Assembly (NCBI GenBank): GCA_022828595.1
Contig: JAKGHH010000006.1
Location: forward strand, 12,458,499-12,522,498
Direction: 5' to 3'
Length of the DNA stretch: 64,000 bases
Source of the DNA: Nelumbo lutea
Lineage: Eukaryota > Streptophyta > Magnoliopsida > Proteales > Nelumbonaceae
Part shown: positions 38,391 to 49,060 of the stretch, in pieces
How the letters are laid out: every line of letters begins with the position of its first letter
Position numbering within the stretch: position 1 is the first letter of the stretch
Notes under the pieces: generated by a model
Told to the model about the DNA's origin: nothing
What the model saw: the letters and a program-made list of their open reading frames with translations, nothing else
The model's database searches: none
Made by a program: the position numbers and the translations under genes

Positions 38391-40007
38391 TGATGAACTT
38401 ACAATTTATCTATAATTTTTGAGGACTTTAGCATGGATTTTTATGCCGGTTTTATTAATTTTTGCCTTAATTTAGCTTAATGTTAAGAATAGGTTCAGGG
38501 ATAATCAATCCAAGAGAATGAAGGAAAAAGGCAAGAAAAGAAGGTTCAAAAAGACCAATTTCAGTCCAGCCCGGTCGTGGAAGCAAGAGAGAGCACTTCG
38601 GCCCAAAAAGAGCAAGTGAATTCCTTGAGAAAACCCCAGAAAATAAAGCCTAGCTATGAGGAGAATTCGGCCCAGCAAGGAAGGCCCATTTTTAGCCCAA
38701 ATAACAGCCTAGAGTGTAGCCCACATGAGCTCAAAAGCAAGCTAAGTTGTAGCCCAAATAGCAGCCCAAAGGGAGCTAGGGGCGGCAACTTCTAGATGTT
38801 TCTTGAAGAGAAGGAGGGAGCACTCTAGAAGGTTCATGAGGGGTGTAATACACCCCATTCTAGAGGCTTCAAGAAGGGGCAAGAGCCCCCTTGAAAAACT
38901 ATATAAGGAGGCCTCTAGGAGGGGAGAAAGTTGTTCAATTGCTTGAGAGAAAGGCTCTCCCACTCTTAGAGGTTCAGCCACCTTGAGAGAAGAGAAGAGA
39001 AGAAGGCTAGGCGCAAGGAAGAAGAAGAAGAAGGGCTGAAGGAAGTTCAAGACAAGCAAGCTAGAAGAAGAAGGTGAGTTCGAATTGAGGGATTGTGATT
39101 CAAAGATTTTTTTGTAATAAATCATTTGTAGTTTCATTCTCTTTTGATTTGAATTCAGTTTCTTAGTTATATGTTCTTTCTTCTTTCTCCTTGTTTCCAT
39201 TCTTCCTTGATGTATTTCAGCTTGTAAAACTTCAAGTTCAGCAATCTAATTCTTTTTGATTCATTCAAATGATCATGCATTGTACTTGAAGTTTCTTGAA
39301 TAAGGGTGTGATTGCAGATCAATTCGGCCAACTAACCTTCAAAACTCAGATCTGAATTCTCAGATCTGAGATTTTGCAAGATCTGAATTGCTTGAAAGAG
39401 AATTCAGATCTGCAAATTTCAGATTGGGCGAATTAATCTACAGCTTGGAATTCCTAGAGTGCTTGAGAGAGACTCTAGGAATTCAGATCTACTATTCAAG
39501 AACTGAATTGAGTGCAAGGTTAGAGATAACTTGCACAATTCAGTTGGTGATCAATTCAGATTTGAATTGATGCCTTAGAAGTGTTTTGAGAGAAATGCAT
39601 GCATGGGGATTAGATTCTTGCTAGAGATAGAAGAACCGTCACTCATGCATAGGATGAACATGCGCTTGAGAGAGGCTGTTCATGACCTTGGGGTTTCACC
39701 AAACCAAGGCTCAATCATGATTCATTCGAATGATCCAAATTGATAGATTGCTGAATTCTGAGATTGACATTTACTGCTTACTCTTCTAACCTGAATTGAA
39801 GGCAATTGGACCAATGATTTAGATAGATTTTAATTTAGGATTTCTTAGCTTTCATTAGAGTTTTGATTTATTTGTTGATCAGATAAGAAATGTTCAATTT
39901 AGTATTGGTAATTGTTTCCTAAATCCTCGTGGGAACGATACTTCACTCACTACTTTATTACTTGAACGGCTAGTGCACTTGCTAGTGTCACAATGAGCCA
40001 CACATCA
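38391..40007 (+). repeat. LARD2 5' LTR (1617 bp)
   Basis: TGATG...CATCA ends, TATA box at 38900-38906. It shares GAGAATGAAGG and a run of five C (AGAGCCCCCTTG) with the 3' LTR of the same element, and these differ from LARD1. Private changes include AATGTTAAG and GTGTTTTGAGAG. Confidence 0.95.
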
Positions 40008-40013
40008 AGTTTT

Positions 40014-40030
40014 TGGCGCCGTTGCCGGGG
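40014..40030 (+). other. LARD2 primer binding site, tRNA-Asp type
   Basis: Identical 17-nt site TGGCGCCGTTGCCGGGG, 6 nt after the LTR end. Confidence 0.9.
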
Positions 40031-40263
40031 ATTTAGAGAAGCAATATTAGGAAACATTGAGCATTCTTAATCTGATCTCATTCAGCATTGCATTCATAGT
40101 TGGGTTAATTTGCTAATTTTTTTATTTCAGCTTGGACTGCAACTGCTGTACTCATGTAGTTATGTTTCTTCTTTCTTAAGTAGATTACTCTCTTTTTCTG
40201 GTTTCAGTTTCATTTTAATAAAGGCATATTTGATTTCTATTCAATCTTGGTGTTGTTCCCTTC

Positions 40264-40294
<31 letters not shown>

Positions 40295-43290
40295 ATAAAC
40301 ATGAGTGTTGCAGATCTGAGTTGCATTCGGCACTCAGATCAGCAGATTTCAGATCTGCAGCACTCAGCCTAAAAGAGTTGCTTGTGTTTCAGACTTTATT
40401 TTTTTTTTTCTTTCTTTCATTACAAAAAAAAAAAACAAATTAAAAAAAAAAAAAGGGGAGATCTTTTGAACAACAAGAGGAGCAATTGAGAATTCGGATC
40501 AGAACTCAGATCTGAGTTCAGATCTGAATTCTGCTATTGCAGATCTGCAACAGTTCAGATCTGAGTTCCTCTGAACTCAGACCTGAACTGATGCAATTTT
40601 GAGGGGAATTGGGTGTCATCACCACCCCAATTCACCCTAGGGCACTTCTGCTATTCCCCAAAAACAATTTGGTAGCAATAACTGAAGGTAAGGCAATTGA
40701 GAATTCAGATCCAAACTCAGACTTGAGTTCAGATCTGAATTCTGCTGTTACAGATCTGCTCAGTTCAGATCTGAATTCCTCTGAACTCAGATCTGAACCG
40801 ATGCAAGTTTGAGGTGAATTGGGTGCCATCACTACCCCAATCCACCCTATGATACATCCAACCTGCCTCAAGGGTGAATGGATAGCAAAGGAATGAGAGA
40901 AATACAAATATGAAATGCAGTAGATATAATGTGAGGACTGAAATTATAAAGAGCATTCTATTAATTCTGGGTGGAATGAATTCTAGGCTTTACCCACATG
41001 TAACCAATAAAAATTTGGTGAGGATGTGTGTTTGGATTGAATAATTGTGATGCCTCACATATTCAATAAAAGCAGCAGTGCATTCCACTAGCATTCAGAG
41101 CTGTAGCAGGGCTGCTACAGTACAGCAATTAGCATGAAACTCCACTGCTGATCTAGTTAGCTCTCTTTCCCATTGTTGACCTACTTCATATTTGATTGTT
41201 GATTTAGTGTAGCTGGTAGATGTAGTTCTTCAGCATTGCATTCATAGTTGGTTTAATTTGCTTAATTTTTCATTTTTGCTTTGAATGCAACTGCTGTATT
41301 ACTGTAGTTATGCTTCTTATCTCTTTAGTAGATTACTTTATTTTCCTTGTTTCAGTTTAATTTTAATAAAAGGAGACCTGTTTTGCTTTCTATCTTGAAG
41401 TTATTACCCTCTAAAAAAAAAAAAAATCACAAAATCATGAGTGTTGCAGATCTGAGTTGCATTCGGCACTCAGATCTACTATAGCAGAACTGCAGCACTC
41501 AACCGAAAAAAAAAAAATTTAAAATGAGTTCAGATCTGAATTGCATTCATCAATCAGACCTGCACTCATCCAAAAAGATTTTGGTTGCATTGCTGTATTT
41601 TGTTTTAGATTTATAAAAAAAAAAAGAAAAAAAAAGATAAAGAAAATAAAAAGAAAACAATGAAAAAATAGCATGTGAGTTTTCAAATCTGAAACTCAGA
41701 TTTGAAGTTCAGATCTGAGTTCAGCCGGTTGCAGGACTGCATTCTGCTTGGTTCAGATTTGAGTTCATCTGAACTCAGACCTGAACCCACTCTATTTTGA
41801 TGTGAATTTGGGTAGTGACAGCACCCAATTCATAATTTGATGCATCAGACTTGCCTCATTGATGAAAATTTAAGCCATGAATGGTAAAATCAGTTCTGAA
41901 GTGCATGAGAATTTGAGGCAGTATAAGTACATGATCTGAAATTTTTGTGAACTTGATGTTTTGTTATCTTTTAAATCACTTGCACCCGATCTGAATTGGC
42001 TGTGGATTGATGTTTGGATTGGATTAGGACTGATGTTTGTGAGGCCTGAAAAGTCCAAAAAGAGCTTCATATTTTTGATGTAATGGTATTCAGATCTAAA
42101 TCAAGGCTGCTTTCATTATAAAATTGCAGATCTGATTTCAGGTCTGAGGCATACAAGACATTTAAGTTGGGACTTGAAAGAGAAGTCTTAAGCTCTTGGG
42201 ATCAAACTTATTTCAGACCTAACTGCAACAGATTTTAGACCTACTTATTGATATTAGGTTTGGAGTTTTTGTAAGTGACTGTTCTCAAAAGTCAAGTTCT
42301 AACCAAAAAAAAAAAAAAAAAAAAAATCAAATAACTTTGGTAGTGTGCTGATTTCAAGAACTCTTAGACTTCTAGGCTAGTTTCAATCTTGTAAATCACT
42401 TGTTTATCACTTGCATATCAGATTCCAAGAGATATTTATATTGGCTTTTGATCTTGTTTTTTTTAAAATTTATTTATTTATTTATTTTGTTAGATAGAAT
42501 TCAAACTTCTTGGCCTTGTAAGTTTCTGTTGTGTATTATAGACTGGTTAAATTATTTACATTGTTTGGAATTGTGTATAGTAGTCTTTTTATTATTTGGT
42601 TTAAATTATTTTTAGTTAGAACAAAACTCTTGATCTCTCTTGCAAGTAAATTCTAGCAGAAGAGGCTCCCACCAAAAGAACTCTTGCATATCTGGAAATT
42701 AATCTTCAGGAAGTCCTCTATACACCCTTCTCTTTACTTGGAATTTCTCTTGTTGGTTTTATTGTGACTCCCTAACACTAGGAACATTGAGGACAATGTT
42801 CATCTTAAGTGTGGGGGAGTGAGCCTGAGACTAGGGTATGGGGGCTGAAACCATGCACCTCATTCACCCCAACACACATATGCAGGCAATGACATCACAA
42901 AAAAAAAAAAAGATTGGAACCCCTCAAGTTCATTACTATTTATTTGATGATTTTTTTTTTTAAGAAGGAACTCAATGAGTTGAGGGAGACTGATGTACTT
43001 GTTAAGTTTTTATTCTTGTGAATGACCCAATTTGATATATGCATGAGAAAAGGGGAGCTGAATATGCTTTTCAGCATGACTTGCCCTAACTTCCTTCATG
43101 AGTATGGAAGCCCTTGATTTCATTGTTAATGGTCAAGAAAGCTAAGTGCACATCTGAAATGTTGATTCTTGAGGTTCAATAATTGCAAAAGAAGGACAAA
43201 AGCCCAAATTGACTCCGCTATTCTGAGCTAAATAGTAAAACTAGCAGCTTAGAACATGAGTCTTATTTACCTACCTCAAACAAGTGACCA

Positions 43291-43323
43291 GTGTGAGATG
43301 GAGCATAAGATGCACTCACACCG

Positions 43324-43358
<35 letters not shown>

Positions 43359-43442
43359 AGAGAAAAGTGTGAGATGGAGCATAAAATGCACTCACACCGA
43401 AAAGAAAAAAAAAGGTGAGATGGAGCATAAAATGCACTCACC
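43291..43442 (+). repeat. LARD2 copy of the three-hairpin cluster
   Basis: Units at 43291-43321, 43367-43397 and 43414-43442. The folding arms are unchanged relative to LARD1, while the A-rich spacers differ in length (for example about 12 instead of about 26 between units 2 and 3). Confidence 0.7.
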
Positions 43443-43810
43443 CTTAGAAATAAGTAATTGTGGTGACAACCGAGGTTCAAAGGGGCACTCTAAAGTTGAA
43501 CTCTCATTGAGATTTAGTTACAGATGTGAAACTTAGTGAAATTTGATTATTAACCTTGACAATTAAGGAGCTGATTTATATATGAATTAGGAGTGAAGGG
43601 TAGACTATGATGAAATTCATATTCTCCTTTCCTTGGATCTGATACATATCTTAATTGGTAATTTACAAGAATAAGAGTTGAGCACTTACAAAAGTTCCCC
43701 GACTACTCAATGCATTTCTATCTTAAAAAGTTCACCAGGTAAATGGTGAGAACAGAAGGGGGGAATGTTAAGTTTATGGCTGATGTCTTTGCTTGAGGAC
43801 AAGCAAAAGC

Positions 43811-43827
43811 TTAAGTGTGGGGGTATT
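43811..43827 (+). other. LARD2 3' polypurine tract
   Basis: TTAAGTGTGGGGG followed by TATT and the 3' LTR start at 43828. Confidence 0.8.
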
Positions 43828-45438
43828 TGATGAACTTACAATTTATCTATAATTTTTGAGGACTTTAGCATGGATTTTTATGCCGGTTTTATTAATTTTT
43901 GCCTTAATTTAGCTTAATGCTAAGAATAGGTTCAGGGATAATCAATCCAAGAGAATGAAGGAAAAAGGCAAGAAAAGAAGGTTCAAAAAGACCAATTTCA
44001 GTCCAGCCCGGTCGTGGAAGCAAGAGAGAGCACTTCGGCCCAAAAAGAGCAAGTGAATTCCTTGAGAAAACCCCAGAAAATAAAGCCTAGCTATGAGGAG
44101 AATTCGGCCCAGCAAGGAAGGCCCATTTTTAGCCCAAATAACAGCCTAGAGTGTAGCCCACATGAGCTCAAAAGCAAGCTAAGTTGTAGCCCAAATAGCA
44201 GCCCAAAGGGAGCTAGGGGCGGCAACTTCTAGGAGTTTCTTGAAGAGAAGGAGGGAGCACTCTAGAAGGTTCATGAGGGGTGTAATACACCCCATTCTAG
44301 AGGCTTCAAGAAGGGGCAAGAGCCCCCTTGAAAAACTATATAAGGAGGCCTCTAGGAGGGGAGAAAGTTGTTCAATTGCTTGAGAGAAAGGCTCTCCCAC
44401 TCTTAGAGGTTCAGCCACCTTGAGAGAAGAGAAGAGAAGAAGGCTAGGCGCAAGGAAGAAGAAGAAGAAGGGCTGAAGGAAGTTCAAGACAAGCAAGCTA
44501 GAAGAAGAAGGTGAGTTCGAATTGAGGGATTGTGATTCAAAGATTTTTTGTAATAAATCATTTGTAGTTTCATTCTCTTTTGATTTGAATTCAGTTTCTT
44601 AGTTATATGTTCTTTCTTCTTTCTCCTTGTTTCCATTCTTCCTTGATGTATTTCAGCTTGTAAAATTTCAGTTCAGCAATCTAATTCTTTTTGATTCATT
44701 CAAATGATCATGCATTGTACTTGAAGTTTCTTGAATAAGGGTGTGATTGCAGATCAATTCGGCCAACTAACCTTCAAAACTCAGATCTGAATTCTCAGAT
44801 CTGAGATTGCAAGATCTGAATTGCTTGAAAGAGAATTCAGATCTGCAAATTTCAGATTGGGCGAATTAATCTACAGCTTGGAATTCCTAGAGTGCTTGAG
44901 AGAGACTCTAGGAATTCAGATCTACTATTCAAGAACTGAATTGAGTGCAAGGTTAGAGATAACTTGCACAATTCAGTTGGTGATCAATTCAGATTTGAAT
45001 TGATGCCTTAGAAGTGTTTGAAGAAATGCATGCATGGGGATTAGATTCTTGCTAGAGATAGAAGAACCGTCACTCATGCATAGGATGAACATGCGCTTGA
45101 GAGAGGCTGTTCATGACCTTGGGGTTTCATCAAACCAAGGCTCAATCATGATTCATTCGAATGATCCAAATTGATAGATTGCTGAATTCTGAGATTGACA
45201 TTTACTGCTTACTCTTCTAACCTGAATTGAAGGCAATTGGACCAATGATTTAGATAGATTTTAATTTAGGATTTCTTAGCTTTCATTAGAGTTTTGATTT
45301 ATTTGTTGATCAGATAAGAAATGTTCAATTTAGTATTGGTAATTGTTTCCTAAATCCTCGTGGGAACGATACTTCACTCACTACTTTATTACTTGAACGG
45401 CTAGTGCACTTGCTAGTGTCACAATGAGCCACACATCA
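43828..45438 (+). repeat. LARD2 3' LTR (1611 bp)
   Basis: Complete LTR from TGATGAAC to CACACATCA with TATA at 44337-44343. The next bases, AGCTTCGC, belong to a Tat integrase gene, not to satellite. Confidence 0.95.
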
Positions 45439-45440
45439 AG

Positions 45441-46349
45441 CTTCGCTTTTTTACTCTGGCGTTGTAGTACCGAGCTACCTGCTGCTGATAGGCCACTGGC
45501 CGGATGTGCGTGAGGTCTCTTACCTCGTCCAGTAGGTCGAGGTTGGTTCGTAACTCGTCTCCGTTTGTCTGATCGTCATATATTTCTAGTCGCAGTGTAG
45601 GTACTTTGATTTCCGTTGGGATTACCGCTTCAGTGTCGTAGGTGAGGTTGAAGGGGGTCTATCCCATGGCGGTTTTTTTTGTAGTCCGGTGAGCCCATAA
45701 AACACTTGGTAGCTCATCCGCCCATAACCCTTTAGCTCGGTCTAGACGTGCTTTCAGTCCGTGTAGGATGGCTCTGTTCATTACTTCTATCTAACCGTTT
45801 GCCTGTAGGTGCGCGACTGATGTGAAGTTCTGACGAATTCCCATATTCTGGCACCATTCTTCTTGATATCCTCAAACTGCTTGCCGTTGTCAGAGATCAG
45901 TACCCGAGGTAGCCCGAAGCGACATACTATGTTCTTCCAAAAGAAGTTCTGTATGTTTCGGGCTGTAACTATTGCCAGAGGTTCAGTTTTTGTCCACTTT
46001 GTGAAGTAATCTACTGCCACTACTAGGAACTTTTTCCCACCTGTTGCTGGCGGGAATGGCCCCAGGAGGCCGATGCCCCATTGCGCAAAGGGCCATGGAC
46101 TGGTGATGTATTTGAGGTTGGAAGCAGGCTGATGGTGGATATTGGCGTGCTTCTGACACTTGTCGCATTTTCTGACGAGCTCGACGGCTTCTGCCTTCAT
46201 CGTTGGCCAGTAGTATCCTTGTCGAAGTGCCTTTTGGGCGAGGGCTCTACCCCCAGGTGTCCGCCGCACAGACCTTCATGAGTGTCACGGAGTACGAGCT
46301 CGGCTTCGGTAGGTCACAGGCAACACAAGTAGGGGAGTGTGTAGGACCA
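45441..46349 (-). pseudogene. Tat integrase, truncated and mutated
   Basis: Integrase inserts the cDNA into the genome. The zinc-finger end is recognisable (CDKCQKHANIHH, about 46150-46115), followed by the catalytic core (KFLVVAVDYFTKW) and SDNG with the second catalytic Asp (about 45890). The first catalytic Asp is replaced: the expected W-G-I/M-D reads WGIG, with GGC at 46069-46071. A frameshift near 45830 and a TAG at 45791-45793 precede the catalytic Glu region (IEVMNRA). The reading continues to about 45441 (YYNARVKK) and is then cut by the LARD2 LTR, so the C-terminal GPY/F region is lost. It is shifted by one frame relative to the upstream pol frame. Confidence 0.9.
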
Positions 46350-46960
46350 TCAGTACAACCGTTCGTCTATTATGACGTATTTGGCTGCCCGACGCTGCAC
46401 CCTCTTAACTGCATTGCGGTCCGCAGGGAGGGTTTCATCTAGCAAGAAGCTCGCGAGTGGGTCAATCCAGCTCGACTCTGCTTCAAGGACGGGAGCGACC
46501 TTCTCTGCCCCACCGAGAATGCTAGGCCGAGGTAAGTCTTCTATGTACACGGTTCTCATGGTGTTGTGACTCGTGCTGGCTAACCGAGACAGAGCGTCAG
46601 CCTCAGTGTTCTCTGACCTCAGGATTTGCCTGATGAAGTGTGACTGGAAGTTGAGCAGGGCCTCTTTTAGTTTCGCTAAGTATGCGATCATGGAGAGCTC
46701 GCGTGCTTCGTACTCGCCCGTAACCTGGTTAACCACGAGCTGGGAATCACTGCAGATGACTATGTGCTTTGCTCTTACCTTTTGCACTAGGTTCAGCCCA
46801 GCTATCAGTGCCTCGTACTCTGCCTCGTTGTTGGATGCCGCGAACTCAAAGCGTAGTGCACATTCCAATTTTGTGCCACCCGGGCCGCATAAGACTATTC
46901 CAGCCCCGCTGCCCTGCTGGTTCGAGGATCCATCTACGTGAAGGATCTAGGGCTCCTCAT
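46350..46960 (-). pseudogene. Tat additional RNase H domain (aRNH)
   Basis: A second RNase H lies after the normal pol RNase H and before integrase, as known for Tat and Ogre elements. Visible features are HVDGSSNQQGSGAGIVL (first catalytic Asp in VDGSS, about 46930), NNEAEYEALIAGL (catalytic Glu, about 46825), CSDSQLVVNQV (third Asp, about 46750) and ENTEADALSRLA (last Asp, about 46590). The core residues look intact, but upstream stops and the downstream frameshift make the polyprotein non-functional. Same frame as RT and the first RNase H. Confidence 0.9.
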
Positions 46961-48480
46961 CCCAGTTCGCGCTCGGCCTAACCAAGAGAGATGCCACACT
47001 GGCTACTACTTCACGGGGTTCAGACTCTATTGGCTTGGGAGCTCCGGGTTCACCCAAACTTGGGATCTCGGGCTCAACTTGCTCAGGGGCTTCAAGGCTG
47101 AATGTGCATTTGGCGATAAAATTTGCCAAGGCTTGGGCCTTAATGGCAGTCTGTGGTTTGTACTGGAGGTCATACTCGCTGATCTCGATGGCCCACTTCG
47201 TCAGCCAACCGGAAACCTTGGGCTTGAGCAAGACTTGTCTCAGAGGTTTGTCAGTCAAGATGATGACGGTGTGAACTTGGAAATACGGGCGGAGTTTTCG
47301 AGCTGAAATCACTAGTGTGTACGCTATTTTTTCTATTTGCGGGTATCTCATCTCTACTCCCTGCAGAATTTTACTAACATAATAAACGGGCCGCTGGACC
47401 CGATCTACTTCCTTTATTAGTACCGATCTGACTACCTCGTCGCTCGCCGAGAGGTACAGTTCTAAGATCTCACCCTCCTCAGGTCTGGCTAAGGTTGGCA
47501 CAGTGGCGAGGTAGGTCTTTAGCTTGTTGAACGCGAGCTGGCAATCTCGGGTCCATTCGAACCCTTTGCCTTTGATTGCCTTAAAGAAAGGTAGACAGTG
47601 GTTTGCCGATTTGGACATGAAGCGGCTCAGAGTAGCTATGCGGCCATTTAGCCTCTGAACCTCTTTTACTTTTCAGGGTGGTCTCATATCTAGGATGGCC
47701 TTTATCTTGTCCGAGTTGGCCTCAATACCACGCTGGTTGACAATGTACCCTAGAAACTTACCCGAGGTGACACCGAAGACACACTTGTTTGGGTTCAGTC
47801 TCATTCTATATTGATGCAGAATTTGGAAGATAGAATCTAAGTCTTTTATTAATTCCTGCAAGAACTGTGTTTTGACGACCATGTCGTCTACATAACATTC
47901 TATTTTCATGCCAATTAAGGGCCAAAAAAGCTTATTTACAAGTCTTTGGAGGGTTACCCCAGCATTCTTTAGTCCGAAGGGCATGACCTTTTAACAGTAC
48001 AAGCCGAACTCGGTTATGAAGCTGGTTTTTTCCTCGTCAGACTGGTCCATCTTGATTTGGTTGTAGCCTGAGTAGGCATCCAGGAAGCTTAGCAGCTCAT
48101 GTTCCGAGGTCGCATCCACTAGGCGGTCAATTTGGGGCAAGGGAAGCAATATTTTGGGCAAGCTCGGTTCAAGTCAATGTAGTCGACACACATGCGCCAC
48201 TTGCCGTTTGCTTTTTTCACCAGCACTGGGTTGGCTACCCAGCTCGGGTAATGAAATTCCCTTATGAAGTCCGCTGCGAGGAGCTTTTCAACTTCTTCGT
48301 CGACCGCCCTCTAGCGCTCCGGGGCTAAGTTGCGTTTCTTCTGTCTAATGGGTCAGACTACAGGGTCAGTGTTAAGTTTGTGAGTTATAAGGCCAGGGTC
48401 AAGACCGGGCATATCCGCCGTGGATCATGCAAAAATATCTAAATTTTGAAGTAAGAAACTCACCAATTCAGTTCGTAGAG
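46961..48480 (-). pseudogene. Tat reverse transcriptase and first RNase H
   Basis: Reverse transcriptase copies the element RNA into DNA and RNase H removes the template. The RT fingers read FHYPSWVANPVLVKK and GKWRMCVDYIDLNRACPK (about 48270-48150) in a frame different from the flanks, so two frameshifts bracket them. MPFGLKNAGVTLQRL starts at 47984. The catalytic YVDD lies at 47883-47894. The connection reads FEWTRDCQLAFNKLK (about 47560). The RNase H keeps YLSASDEVVRSVL (47455), RYPQIEKIAYTLV (47340) and TDKPLRQVL (47255). A TAA lies just before the MPFGLKN motif. Polymerase and RNase H cores are otherwise recognisable end to end. Confidence 0.92.
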
Positions 48481-48554
48481 GCTCCTTGACGAAAGCACCA
48501 ATCTGTAGCGTTCGTGCCGGATCTGTAGCCAAGGTCGGGATCGTGACCGTTTCC

Positions 48555-49060
48555 TCAGTGGGCGAAGCTCGTTCGCCACCCTGCTCCGTAGGCTGCTCCA
48601 GTTCGAGGTCGTCGGCTACCTTGGTTTTTTCCCTTTAGGGCGGCAACATAACATTTGCGGGACTCAAGCTGGTCACCCCGCGCTACCCCCACACCGAAGT
48701 CCATGGGGAACTTCATTGCCAAATAGTAGGTGGAGACCACTGCCCGCAAAATATGCGTAATCGGCCGTCCTATTATGGCGTTGTATGGGGAGGGGGTCGC
48801 GGCCACTAGGAAATAGTGGTTGAGTCTTACTGCACAAGGCCATGTGCCGACTTCCACATGTACTGTTATCTAACCCAGGGGCCTGACTTCCTCTCCGTTG
48901 AAGCCCACTAGAGGAGTGTGCCCAGGCTTCAACTCGCTTCTCTGCAACTGTAGTTGGTCGTATGCCGATTTGAAGACAATGTCCGTCGAACTGCCTGAGT
49001 CCACAAGTACGCGCTAGACTTCGAAGTCGCTGATCCTTAGTTTTATGACGAGCGCGTCAT
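48555..49060 (-). pseudogene. Tat aspartic protease region
   Basis: The protease cuts the polyprotein. The active-site triad DSG (VLVDSGSSTDIVF) lies at 48993-49001, in the gag-pol frame. Downstream PYNAIIGRP (about 48790) and AVVSTYYLAMKFP (about 48730) are typical of the flap and C-terminal part in Tat elements. In-frame TAG codons at 49014-49016 and 48870-48872 and a TGA at 48555-48557 break it. The active-site residues remain. Confidence 0.85.

Larger units (their letters stand above)
40008..43827 (+). mobile_element. LARD2 internal region, non-coding
   Basis: Colinear with the LARD1 internal region, with the same module duplication (about 40085 and about 41234), A-tracts of altered length, and dense TCAGATCTGA words. 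No coding domain. A second purine-tract motif lies at 42805-42817. Confidence 0.87.
38391..45438 (+). mobile_element. LARD2: complete two-LTR non-coding retrotransposon
   Basis: 7048 bp: 5' LTR, tRNA-Asp primer site, 3.8-kb non-coding internal region, purine tract, 3' LTR. Same family as LARD1. Its flanks do not match (TTCTC satellite on the left, AGCTT of a Tat integrase gene on the right), so the two ends are not a simple single insertion. At least five differences between its two LTRs are visible by eye, including three small indels, so it is not a brand-new insertion unless conversion intervened. Confidence 0.93.

Noticed and set aside
45439..45443. LARD2 as a simple insertion into the Tat element
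   Set aside because: The other half of the Tat integrase is absent on the left side, and AGCTT does not match the left flank.
46081..46981. Forward-strand frames over the Tat pol region
   Set aside because: Antisense to recognisable integrase and RNase H domains on the reverse strand.
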